From: Campylobacteraceae bacterium
Lineage (GTDB): Bacteria > Campylobacterota > Campylobacteria > Campylobacterales > Sulfurovaceae
NCBI GenBank assembly: GCA_027056615.1
Contig: JALUKJ010000457.1
Location: 1 to 6,163, forward strand
Length of the DNA stretch: 6,163 bases
Reading direction: 5' to 3'
Shown: in pieces, positions 1 through 6,162 of the stretch
Numbering within the stretch: the stretch's first letter is position 1
Layout: each line of letters starts with the position of its first letter
The notes under the pieces: model-generated
Database searches by the model: none
Told to the model about the DNA's origin: nothing
Seen by the model: only the letters and a program-made list of their open reading frames with translations
Position numbers and translations under genes: made by a program

Positions 1-204
1 GCATATATTACGTGCATTTAGAACATGTGCTAAAAACTCATCAAAATCTTGTAGGTGAGAAGCACCACAACATGAAGCCTCTTCTAAAATAGTAATTTTG
101 ATACCTAATTTATCAGCTACTGCAAGTGTAGATGACAATAACTCTGGTGTTGATTGTTTTGCTGTACACCCAGTAAAGAGTGCATAGTGTAATTGTTCGC
201 TCAT
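1..204 (-). CDS. sdhE: Succinate dehydrogenase/fumarate reductase subunit E (CCG-domain), 5' part only
   Basis: This is the N-terminal 68 codons of the third operon gene; the rest lies beyond the left edge. The reading begins MSEQLHYALFTGCTAK and contains EEASCCGAS. C13 and the C45-C46 pair have 31 residues between them, matching the first half of the CCG motif (CX31-39CC...CXXC) of HdrB-like subunits. In heterodisulfide reductase and type E Sdh/Mfr enzymes this domain binds a non-cubane [4Fe-4S] cluster; family members have about 290 residues and two such domains, and replace the usual haem-containing membrane anchors. Position directly after sdhA and sdhB supports the role as the quinone-side subunit. 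Two ATGs are adjacent (207-205 and 204-202). I chose the second because it lies 6 bases from AAGGAG, against 3 for the first. The CXXC of domain 1 and all of domain 2 are out of view, so intactness cannot be judged. Residue 68, the last visible, is a cysteine that is not part of the CCG pattern. Confidence 0.9.
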   Translation of the reverse strand, partial: MSEQLHYALFTGCTAKQSTPELLSSTLAVADKLGIKITILEEASCCGASHLQDFDEFLAHVLNARNIC

Positions 205-210
205 CATTTT

Positions 211-216
211 CTCCTT
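211..216 (-). promoter_or_regulatory. sdhE ribosome binding site overlapping the sdhB stop
   Basis: AAGGAG on the minus strand shares bases with the sdhB stop codon (TAA, 217-215). It sits 6 bases before the ATG at 204, which decides between two tandem ATGs. The overlap suggests translational coupling, with ribosomes finishing sdhB placed to start sdhE. Confidence 0.8.
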
Positions 217-1204
217 ACAGCTTATTGGTTTGTGAAATTTCAATTAGTTTTTGAATTTCAGAAAGATTTCTAGATTTTGGTACATTGTCTACCCATGGAA
301 GAGCATCATCCCAATGTATTTTTCCTGCTTTTATCATTTTTACGGCTGTTGTTAGGTGTTTGTACATTCCTAAATAACCCTCAGAGTAGACAACAATATC
401 TGCTTCATCTAAGAAACCATGTTTTTTAATACTTCTTACAAATCCTTCAGCGTGACGTGTTGCTACATTTGAAACAGCTACACCTCGTTCAAACTGCATA
501 TTGTGAAGTTTTCCAATTTTTTCAATAGGGTTAATCTCTTTTGGACACGCTTCAGCACACTCGTAACATTTTACACAATCCCAAACACCTGAACCACTTT
601 GAGCTGTAATCTCTAAACGTTCATCTCCTGCTGTATCACGTGTATCTACTGTAAATCGGTAAGCAGCATTAAGAGCAGCAGGTCCAAGGAATGCATCGTT
701 TGCTTCAAGAGCAGGACAAGAGTAGTGACATGCACCACATTGAATACAAAGGTCAGAATCTAAGAACTTGTTAAACTCTGCAAGGCTCTGTTTTGTCTCA
801 TGCTCTGGGTGAGACTCAACATCTGCAACCACATAAGGTTTAACAGCTTCATGTTTTGCCCAAAAGTCACCTTTGTCAATAATCATATCTTTAACTGCAC
901 GTTTTTTTGAACTTGGCTCTAAAACAAGCTCATTGTCAAAAAGGTCGAGAAGCTCAATAGCATTCTGTTTACAAGCAAGGGTAGCTTTACCATTAACTTT
1001 AATGGCACAGGCTCCACAAATACCATGACGGCAAGAGCGACGGTAAGAGAATGAACCATCATGCTCCCACTTGATTTTATTCATAAGGTCAAGAATCAGT
1101 TCATCTTTTCCCACTTCCATGGTATAACTCTTATACGACGGAAGATAGTCAGTTTCAGCATTAAATCTAAATGCTTTTATAGTTACTTTTCTAGTATTGC
1201 TCAT
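215..1204 (-). CDS. sdhB: Succinate dehydrogenase/fumarate reductase iron-sulfur subunit, type E
   Basis: This 329-residue protein passes electrons between the SdhA flavin and the quinone-side SdhE. The N-terminal ferredoxin fold has the [2Fe-2S] cysteines C58, C63, C66 and C78 (SCRHGICGAC...C). The C-terminal helical domain has CIQCGACHYSCP (C153, C156, C159, C163) and CVKCYECAEACP (C210, C213, C216, C220). By alignment to E. coli SdhB, C153/C156/C159/C220 hold a [4Fe-4S]. C163/C210/C216 would hold the [3Fe-4S], but C213 is an added cysteine not found in classical SdhB. In archaeal and other type E enzymes that residue is taken to convert the third centre to [4Fe-4S]. The protein is longer than E. 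coli SdhB (238 residues), with a C-terminal extension of roughly 90 residues after the last cluster. The frame runs upstream to 1240, but the ATG at 1204 has AAGGAGG at proper spacing, while upstream codons overlap the end of sdhA. It starts 10 bases after the sdhA stop, so the genes are co-transcribed. Confidence 0.95.
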   Translation of the reverse strand: MSNTRKVTIKAFRFNAETDYLPSYKSYTMEVGKDELILDLMNKIKWEHDGSFSYRRSCRHGICGACAIKVNGKATLACKQNAIELLDLFDNELVLEPSSKKRAVKDMIIDKGDFWAKHEAVKPYVVADVESHPEHETKQSLAEFNKFLDSDLCIQCGACHYSCPALEANDAFLGPAALNAAYRFTVDTRDTAGDERLEITAQSGSGVWDCVKCYECAEACPKEINPIEKIGKLHNMQFERGVAVSNVATRHAEGFVRSIKKHGFLDEADIVVYSEGYLGMYKHLTTAVKMIKAGKIHWDDALPWVDNVPKSRNLSEIQKLIEISQTNKL

Positions 1205-1209
1205 CATTA

Positions 1210-1216
1210 CCTCCTT
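1210..1216 (-). promoter_or_regulatory. sdhB ribosome binding site overlapping the sdhA stop
   Basis: AAGGAGG on the minus strand shares bases with the sdhA stop TAA (1217-1215). It lies 5 bases before the second of two tandem ATGs (204-type arrangement, ATG at 1204) and only 2 from the first (1207), favouring the second. The arrangement matches the sdhB-sdhE junction almost base for base. Confidence 0.8.
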
Positions 1217-2933
1217 AGTATTTTCTTTCCATTGGCTCAAATTTACCTTGTGTAACTTCTCCCCACTCTTGTGTCATGTTATATTCTTTATCCATATATG
1301 CATAGGTGTGCTTCATAAATCTCTCATCGTCTCTTGTTGGGAAATCTTCACGGTAGTGACCACCACGACTCTCTTCACGGTTTAACGCACCATCAACAAT
1401 AAATTTAGAGAACTCTAACATGTGACCAAGCTCTGTAGCCTCTTGTAGGTCGGTGTTAAATGTTTTTGATTTGTCGTCAAGTCTAATATCTTTAAATCGT
1501 ACCAAAAGCTCATCAATGAGTTTAAGTTGACGCTCTAGTGACTCTTTGGTTCTAAATACACCTGCATCAGCTGTCATACCAATTTGAAGCTCTTCTCTAA
1601 GCTTTGGTACACGCTCTTTCCCGTTAGAGGTTAATAAGGTGTTCATCTCATTAAGTGTATTTTTGGCATCTGTCTCTGTTGCTTGGCGTAGCTCAATACC
1701 CTCATTAAGTGTTTTAACCATATTTTCACCAGCATGACGACCAAAAAAGAGTGCTTCAAGAAGTGAGTTAGCACCTAATCTGTTTGCACCATGAACAGAT
1801 ACACAAGAACACTCACCAGCAGCGTAGAAACCTTCTACTAAATCACCTGATGCATTTTTCTTTACTTGACAATTAATATTAGTTGGAATACCACCCATTG
1901 AGTAGTGTGCTGTAGCAGAAATATGAATTGGCTCTTTTAACATATCTTGCCCTTGGAAAGCAATTGCTAGTTCACGAAGTTCTGGAAGACGAGTTAAGAT
2001 AATCTCTGGGTCAAGGTGAGTTAAGTCAATATTGACAGATTGTCCATCTTTACCAACACCTTTTCCTTGACGTACCTCTTCCATAATAGCACGACTTACA
2101 ACATCACGAGAAGCAAGTTCCATTGCATTTGGAGCGTATTTACTCATAAAACGTTCACCCTCAGAGTTATATAGACGACCACCCTCACCACGAGCAGCTT
2201 CAGAGATTAGTACTCCTGAACCACCAAGTCCACTTGGGTGGAACTGAACAAACTCCATATCTTCAAGAGGTAAACCGTGACGTGCAACAATAGAGAGAGA
2301 ATCACCTGTATTTGCATGAGCATTAGAGTTAAATCGGTATGCTCTTCCATGTCCACCTGTAGCAAACATAGTCACTTTTGCATTAAAAATAGCAGGTTGC
2401 GAAGTTCTTAAATCGTAAGCAACTACACCTGAAACTTTTCCATCTTTATAGATAAGGTCAGAACAGTACCACTCATCAAAAACTTCTATCCCTGCTCTAT
2501 GTGCTTGTTCATAGATAGTTTGAAGTAGTGTAAGACCTGTTCTATCTTTTGCATAACAAGCTCTTGGTTTACTCTGTCCACCAAAAGGACGAATAGCAAT
2601 ATCTCCCTCTTCATCTCTTGAAAATACTGCACCCATTCTCTCTGCCCAACGAATAGTCTCTGGTGCTTTGCTACACATAAGCTCAACACAATCTTGGTCT
2701 GCAAGATAATCAGAACCCTTTACTGTGTCAAACTCATGAAGTTCCGTACTGTCATCTCTACCCAAAGCAGCGTTAATCCCACCTTGAGCAGCTCCTGAAT
2801 GGCTTCTTAGTGGATGTAGTTTTGTAATTACAGCTGTTTTTTTCCCAGCTTCTGTCAGCTCTTTTGCCGCTGCTAAACCAGCGAGACCAGCCCCAACAAT
2901 AACTGCATCGTATTCATGTATCATAATGCCCAT
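1215..2933 (-). CDS. sdhA: Succinate dehydrogenase/fumarate reductase flavoprotein subunit, type E
   Basis: This 572-residue catalytic subunit interconverts succinate and fumarate at an FAD. The dinucleotide fold is at residues 8-23 ([16 protein letters not shown]). H45 in [10 protein letters not shown] aligns with the histidine that binds FAD covalently. Substrate-site residues can be placed by family alignment: H232 ([10 protein letters not shown]), R276 (SRDVV, the proton-shuttle arginine), H343 (HYSMGGI) and R385 ([10 protein letters not shown]); EAARGEGG follows H232. The C-terminal helical domain is complete, and length is normal for SdhA/FrdA (about 570-600). I chose the ATG at 2933: AAGGA (2947-2943) lies 9 bases upstream, and protein similarity begins just after it. 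A TTG at 2966 would add 11 residues without a ribosome site, and an in-frame TAA at 2972-2970 closes the frame. No twin-arginine or Sec signal is present, unlike periplasmic MfrA of Wolinella and Campylobacter, so a cytoplasmic location is inferred. First gene of the sdhABE operon. Confidence 0.96.
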   Translation of the reverse strand: MGIMIHEYDAVIVGAGLAGLAAAKELTEAGKKTAVITKLHPLRSHSGAAQGGINAALGRDDSTELHEFDTVKGSDYLADQDCVELMCSKAPETIRWAERMGAVFSRDEEGDIAIRPFGGQSKPRACYAKDRTGLTLLQTIYEQAHRAGIEVFDEWYCSDLIYKDGKVSGVVAYDLRTSQPAIFNAKVTMFATGGHGRAYRFNSNAHANTGDSLSIVARHGLPLEDMEFVQFHPSGLGGSGVLISEAARGEGGRLYNSEGERFMSKYAPNAMELASRDVVSRAIMEEVRQGKGVGKDGQSVNIDLTHLDPEIILTRLPELRELAIAFQGQDMLKEPIHISATAHYSMGGIPTNINCQVKKNASGDLVEGFYAAGECSCVSVHGANRLGANSLLEALFFGRHAGENMVKTLNEGIELRQATETDAKNTLNEMNTLLTSNGKERVPKLREELQIGMTADAGVFRTKESLERQLKLIDELLVRFKDIRLDDKSKTFNTDLQEATELGHMLEFSKFIVDGALNREESRGGHYREDFPTRDDERFMKHTYAYMDKEYNMTQEWGEVTQGKFEPMERKY

Positions 2934-2942
2934 GCTATGCGT

Positions 2943-2947
2943 TCCTT
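2943..2947 (-). promoter_or_regulatory. sdhA ribosome binding site
   Basis: AAGGA on the minus strand, 9 bases before the ATG at 2933. It decides for that start over the TTG at 2966 and over the later in-frame ATG three codons downstream. Confidence 0.7.
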
Positions 2948-2968
2948 TTAAATTAAGAATTTGCAATG

Positions 2969-2974
2969 ATTATA
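2969..2974 (-). promoter_or_regulatory. Probable -10 box of the sdhABE promoter
   Basis: A perfect TATAAT reads on the minus strand in the 168-base gap between glmU and sdhA, 35 bases before the sdhA start. Transcription would begin near 2962, giving a leader of about 29 bases. No convincing -35 hexamer is seen at 16-18 bases; weak -35 elements are usual in Campylobacterota. No obvious operator was found. Confidence 0.5.
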
Positions 2975-3080
2975 GCCTAGAGGCGTGTAAGGTGTGTTTA
3001 TTATGGGGGTTATAGAGTATTTGATTTTGATTATGTTACAATTTTTCCAAGATTGATAAGAGCTTAAAATAATTATTATA

Positions 3081-3101
3081 AGTGTAGATATTCTCTACAC
3101 T
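3081..3101 (-). terminator. Hairpin just after glmU, candidate terminator
   Basis: AGTGTAGA and TCTACACT form a perfect 8-base-pair stem around a 5-base loop, beginning one base after the glmU stop codon (TAG, 3104-3102). On the minus strand it is followed by TTATAATAATTATTTT, which is AT-rich but not an unbroken T run, so intrinsic termination may be partial. Its place between glmU and the sdhA promoter suits a terminator that separates the two units. Confidence 0.5.
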
Positions 3102-4391
3102 CTATTTGCCAAAAAATTTATAAAAGAAGTTTGGAATTAGTTTTAAAGGGCTTCTTGTTAAAGCAAGATTACCTTTTGTTACATCTTTAGTAAGTGTAGT
3201 TCCTGCCCCTATCATAACATCATCTTCTATGGTAACGGGGGCTACAAGTTGTGAATCTGAACCAACAAATACATTTTTACCAATAATGGTTTTATATTTA
3301 TTTTTTCCATCATAGTTACAAGTAATCACACCAGCCCCAATGTTAGAACCCTCGTCTATGGTACTATCACCAAGATAAGCTAAGTGACCAGCCTTTACTC
3401 TTGTAAGGGTAGATTTTTTAACCTCTACAAAGTTTCCTACATGTGTACCTTTTAGATGTGAAAGTGGGCGAATACGTCCCATTGGACCTACATCTGAATC
3501 TTCAATAATAGAATCTTCAATAACAGAGTTAGTTTTAATATGAGCATTTATAAGTTTAGAAGCACCTAGAATAGTAACACCATTTTCCAATATAGACTCA
3601 CCCTCAAAAGTAGCACGACAATCAATATAGATACTATCAGGAAAACGCATAATAACCCCAGCCTCCATAAGCTCTTTTTTAATACGGTCTTGCATAATTA
3701 TCTCAGCTGTTGCAAGGTCAAATTTGGAGTTAACCCCTTTAAATTCCTCCTCTTTTACATATATAGGACGTACTATTTTATCTTCATCGACAGCCATTTT
3801 AATAATGTCTGTTAAGTAGTACTCCTCTTGTGCATTGTCATTTGAGAGTAGGGGGATGTAACGGTTAAGAAGTTGGCTGTTGACACAGTAGATACCTGCA
3901 TTAACGGTTTTAGTCTCTAGTTGTGTTTTATTACAATCTTTCTGCTCAACAATCTCTTTAACTTTTCCATTTTCAATAATTACACGACCATAACCATTAG
4001 GATTATCAAGTCTAATAACCGACATATTAATATCTGCATCTCCATTGGTTAAAGCCAAGAGAGAGTCTTGTGTAATAAGAGGCATATCTCCATTTAAAAT
4101 AAGGGTCTTTTCATATTTAGTTGTTACCCCTTTCATTGCTCCACCAGTTCCAGGGAAGTTCTCTGCATCTTGTATATGAAAATTTATATTTGAGTACTCT
4201 GCTTCAATTGCCTCTTGAACTCTTTGTGCTTGGTGGTATAGAACAACAGTAATGTCATCTGAAATTTTTTGACCTGCGTCAATGGCATGAGAGAGCATTG
4301 ATTTACCTGAAATAGTATGAAGAATTTTTGGGGTAGTAGATTTCATTCTACTACCTTTACCTGCGGCTAAGATAACGATACTAATAGACAT
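3102..4391 (-). CDS. glmU: Bifunctional UDP-N-acetylglucosamine pyrophosphorylase / glucosamine-1-phosphate N-acetyltransferase
   Basis: This cytoplasmic enzyme acetylates glucosamine-1-phosphate with acetyl-CoA and then uridylates it with UTP to give UDP-GlcNAc, the precursor of peptidoglycan and lipid A. The N-terminal nucleotidyltransferase domain (about 1-230) has LAAGKGSRMKS at 8-18 with K22 in TPK, GTGGAMK at 81-87, metal ligand D102 in NGDMPL, NGYGRV at 132-137, NAGIYC at 164-169 and NSKFDLATAE at 221-230. The C-terminal left-handed beta-helix domain (about 250-429) carries HVGNFVEVKKS, H336 in KAGHLAYLGDS (the catalytic base position), NIGAGVITCNYDG and VFVGSDSQLVAPV. At 429 residues it is shorter than E. 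coli GlmU (456), as in other Campylobacterota. The ATG at 4391 follows AAGG by 8 bases, and similarity starts at once. The small plus-strand gene lies between it and murC, so glmU probably has its own promoter. MurC, two genes away, acts later in the same precursor pathway. Confidence 0.97.
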   Translation of the reverse strand: MSISIVILAAGKGSRMKSTTPKILHTISGKSMLSHAIDAGQKISDDITVVLYHQAQRVQEAIEAEYSNINFHIQDAENFPGTGGAMKGVTTKYEKTLILNGDMPLITQDSLLALTNGDADINMSVIRLDNPNGYGRVIIENGKVKEIVEQKDCNKTQLETKTVNAGIYCVNSQLLNRYIPLLSNDNAQEEYYLTDIIKMAVDEDKIVRPIYVKEEEFKGVNSKFDLATAEIIMQDRIKKELMEAGVIMRFPDSIYIDCRATFEGESILENGVTILGASKLINAHIKTNSVIEDSIIEDSDVGPMGRIRPLSHLKGTHVGNFVEVKKSTLTRVKAGHLAYLGDSTIDEGSNIGAGVITCNYDGKNKYKTIIGKNVFVGSDSQLVAPVTIEDDVMIGAGTTLTKDVTKGNLALTRSPLKLIPNFFYKFFGK

Positions 4392-4432
4392 ATTGGGAAC
4401 CTTATATTAAGAATATATTATTTTTTGTGATT

Positions 4433-4445
4433 ATTATAGTATACT
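4433..4445. promoter_or_regulatory. Overlapping divergent promoter region, glmU and small acidic gene
   Basis: The 77-base gap between the two divergent starts holds back-to-back -10-like boxes. On the minus strand TATAAT (4438-4433) lies 41 bases before the glmU start. On the plus strand TATAGT (4435-4440) or TATACT (4440-4445) lies before the small gene. The 8-base palindrome AGTATACT (4438-4445) overlaps both. A T6 run flanks it at 4421-4426. No clear -35 boxes are seen, as expected for this phylum. Because the boxes share bases, the two promoters may compete. Confidence 0.4.
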
Positions 4446-4457
4446 TTTGAAAAAAAT

Positions 4458-4461
4458 GAGG
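4458..4461 (+). promoter_or_regulatory. Ribosome binding site of the small acidic gene
   Basis: GAGG stands 7 bases before the ATG at 4469. This well-placed site is one of the main reasons to accept the short reading frame as a gene. Confidence 0.6.
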
Positions 4462-4468
4462 TTAGAGA

Positions 4469-4753
4469 ATGAAAAAAGTTGGGATTAAATTTTTACATTA
4501 TATTGACTACGAGCCATTTGAGTCTTTTCAGTATCTGCTTGATTATGATTTTGATTATTTTGATTTGGAAGAGTATGTTGAAAAAGGAGAGATTTTAGAG
4601 CTTGATTTGGAAGATGAGGATGAAGAGGATAGGGCTGATGATATAGAGGTTTTAAATGAGCTTTTGGGTGAGTTTGATAAACAAGATATAAAATATGAGC
4701 TTTTTGTTTTTGAGGATGAATGGAGAAGAGAGGAATTAAAAAACATCTCTTAA
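4469..4753 (+). CDS. Small, strongly acidic hypothetical protein
   Basis: I do not recognise this 94-residue protein. It has 33 Asp/Glu (about 35%) against 10 Lys/Arg, a long acidic run at residues 46-60 (LDLEDEDEEDRADDI), many aromatics in the first third (YDFDYFDLEEY), and no cysteine or threonine. There is no signal peptide or membrane segment. By eye, the pattern suggests strand (2-9), helix (about 14-25), strand (41-48), helix (56-74), strand (75-81) and a final short helix, so a small alpha/beta fold in the cytoplasm is plausible. Evidence that it is real: a GAGG ribosome site at 7 bases, a promoter-like region upstream, a stop just before a clear intergenic element, and it is the only sizeable frame between glmU and murC. 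It is divergent from glmU and convergent with murC, so no operon partner hints at function. The opposite-strand serine-rich frame over 4555-4746 is its shadow. Confidence 0.75.
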   Translation: MKKVGIKFLHYIDYEPFESFQYLLDYDFDYFDLEEYVEKGEILELDLEDEDEEDRADDIEVLNELLGEFDKQDIKYELFVFEDEWRREELKNIS

Positions 4754-4761
4754 ATTAAGCT

Positions 4762-4845
4762 AAAATCCTGTAGGTTCGATTTCATCGAACAAAAAATTAG
4801 AACCCGTAAAGCAATCCGTTCGATGAAATCGAACCTACGGATTTT
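4762..4845. repeat. Inverted pair of REP-like hairpins (BIME-like), possible bidirectional terminator
   Basis: Two 21-base copies (4770-4790 plus, 4838-4818 minus) are identical in opposite orientation. Each reads GTAG followed by a hairpin, GTTCGAT-TTC-ATCGAAC, with a 7-bp stem and 3-base loop. The outer flanks AAAATCC (4762-4768) and GGATTTT (4839-4845) extend the match, so the whole can also fold as one 28-bp stem with a single bulged T at 4769 and a 27-base spacer (4791-4817). A 5' GTAG foot is characteristic of REP sequences mobilised by RAYT (TnpA_REP) transposases, and paired inverted REPs are known as BIMEs. No transposase is in the window. The element fills 84 of the 98 bases between the convergent small gene and murC. 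With A- and T-rich ends it could terminate both. REP family membership is inferred; the inverted repeat itself is seen directly. Confidence 0.8.
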
Positions 4846-4851
4846 GAATTA

Positions 4852-6162
4852 TCACTCCCCACGAATCTGATAAGTAATATCTCCTGCACCAAAGGCAGTA
4901 ATTAAATCTTCACGATACTCTTGAATAATATTGTTATCTTTAATAACCTGCACCACTCCATCTTTTCGTGTAATACTATCTGCCATATGTAACTTATAGC
5001 GAGAAAATGCTCCTTTTAGGTCAATGTCTACTTCTAGCTCTCCTGCTGACCATATAGGCAAAATAACTAACTCATCAACACCTTCAAAGCATTCAATAAA
5101 GCCTTGTAAATTATCTAATGTTCTACTATATTTATGAGGTTGCCAAATGACATTGAGTTTGTTAAATCCTCTTAACTCTTTATATGCTTTAAGAGACTCT
5201 ATTGTTACTTTTATCTCTGTTGGGTGGTGACCATAGTCGTCAATAACCACACAATCTTCACTATTTTGGACAATATCAAAACGTTTTTTAATACCTTTAT
5301 AGTGTAAGAGATTTTTACGAATATCTTCAATTGTCTCACCTACCTCTAAAGCACCTAAAATGGCTAATGAAGCATCAAGTGCAATATGGTTACCAAATCC
5401 AAAGACCTCAAACTCCCCAAACTCTTTAAATGTAAATTTAGTATGTGGTTCACCGTTAACTAAGATAAACTCTATATTTCTAATATCTTTACTAGGGTAG
5501 AGTCTAATAGCTTCAATATCTAAAGAGGCTAAAAACTCATCTTCAGCATTAATAATACGAACTTTAGCAAGATTTAAAAAATTTCTATAAGCATTATAGA
5601 AACGCTCCTCATCATACTCATAATACTCCATATGTTCAGGTTCTACATTAGTCACTATAGCAAGATAAGGGTTAGAGTTTAAAAAGCTCTCATCGCTCTC
5701 ATCTGCTTCAAAAACTACTTTGTTATTTTCTGCATGGCGAACATTTGAGCCAAACTCTTTAGATATAGCTCCAATAAGTGCGTTAGAGTTTGGAATAAGT
5801 GAAGATAACATAGCAGAAGTTGTACTTTTTCCATGTGCTCCACCAACAGCATATACCTCTTTATCTCCTAAAATACTCTTAAGTGACTCTTTTCGAGAAA
5901 GAAGTTCTATTCCAAGCTCTTTAGCATGTTGATATTCGGGATTGTTTGGGCGAACAGCTGCTGAGTATATAACTTGGTCGACTCCCTCAACAGCATCAGC
6001 ATGATGAGGTATGGTAATTTTTGCTCCAAAGTTTAAGGCTAAGTCATTTGTGATTTCTGTCTGTTTAATGTCAGAACCTGAGATTTGGTGACCATCGTTG
6101 GCTAGAAGTTTTGCTAAGGCAGAGAGACCAATGCCCCCTATACCTATAAAGTGTATTTTCAT
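4852..6162 (-). CDS. murC: UDP-N-acetylmuramate--L-alanine ligase
   Basis: This cytoplasmic Mur ligase adds L-alanine to UDP-MurNAc using ATP, the first step in building the peptidoglycan stem peptide. The N-terminal UDP-binding domain opens with HFIGIGGIGLSALA (residues 4-17) and SGSD at 28-31. The central ATPase domain has the P-loop GAHGKST at 108-114, EADESDESF at 152-160 and NVEPEHMEYY at 172-181. The C-terminal domain has the MurC-typical DDYGHHPTEI at 308-317, QPHKYSRT at 341-348 and FGAGDI near 424-429. The 436 residues are within the family range (about 430-490), so the gene looks complete. The ATG at 6162 is one base from the window edge; homologues begin at this point, but the ribosome site and promoter are outside the window. 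The P-loop reads GAHGKS where many MurC have GTHGKT, a conservative change. The stop lies 6 bases from the REP-like pair. Confidence 0.96.
   Translation of the reverse strand: MKIHFIGIGGIGLSALAKLLANDGHQISGSDIKQTEITNDLALNFGAKITIPHHADAVEGVDQVIYSAAVRPNNPEYQHAKELGIELLSRKESLKSILGDKEVYAVGGAHGKSTTSAMLSSLIPNSNALIGAISKEFGSNVRHAENNKVVFEADESDESFLNSNPYLAIVTNVEPEHMEYYEYDEERFYNAYRNFLNLAKVRIINAEDEFLASLDIEAIRLYPSKDIRNIEFILVNGEPHTKFTFKEFGEFEVFGFGNHIALDASLAILGALEVGETIEDIRKNLLHYKGIKKRFDIVQNSEDCVVIDDYGHHPTEIKVTIESLKAYKELRGFNKLNVIWQPHKYSRTLDNLQGFIECFEGVDELVILPIWSAGELEVDIDLKGAFSRYKLHMADSITRKDGVVQVIKDNNIIQEYREDLITAFGAGDITYQIRGE

Noticed and set aside
1061..1385. Two plus-strand open frames of 62-64 codons opposite the sdhA/sdhB junction
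   Set aside because: They are antisense to conserved Fe-S and flavoprotein sequence; hydrophobic content follows from the reverse complement.
2486..2704. Minus-strand open frame of 72 codons inside sdhA
   Set aside because: It lies wholly within a strongly conserved coding region in another frame and resembles no known protein.
2934..2966. TTG start for sdhA at 2966, adding 11 residues
   Set aside because: The ATG at 2933 has AAGGA at a good distance. The extension would swallow that ribosome site, sits at the predicted transcription start, and adds no family similarity.
2934..3101. A riboswitch or small RNA gene between glmU and sdhA
   Set aside because: Only a short hairpin after glmU and a TATAAT box are visible. 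The leader before sdhA is about 29 bases, too short for a riboswitch.
4555..4746. Minus-strand open frame of 63 codons rich in serine
   Set aside because: It is the antisense of the acidic gene: Asp/Glu codons read backwards give Ser/Phe codons. It has no ribosome site and a low-complexity product.
4762..4845. CRISPR array or tRNA-like structure at the inverted repeat
   Set aside because: There are only two units and they are inverted, not direct repeats; there is no cloverleaf or CCA end. A REP pair or terminator explains it better.
5720..5932. Plus-strand open frame of 70 codons opposite murC
   Set aside because: It is antisense to the MurC ATP-binding region, with no ribosome site or promoter-like sequence of its own.
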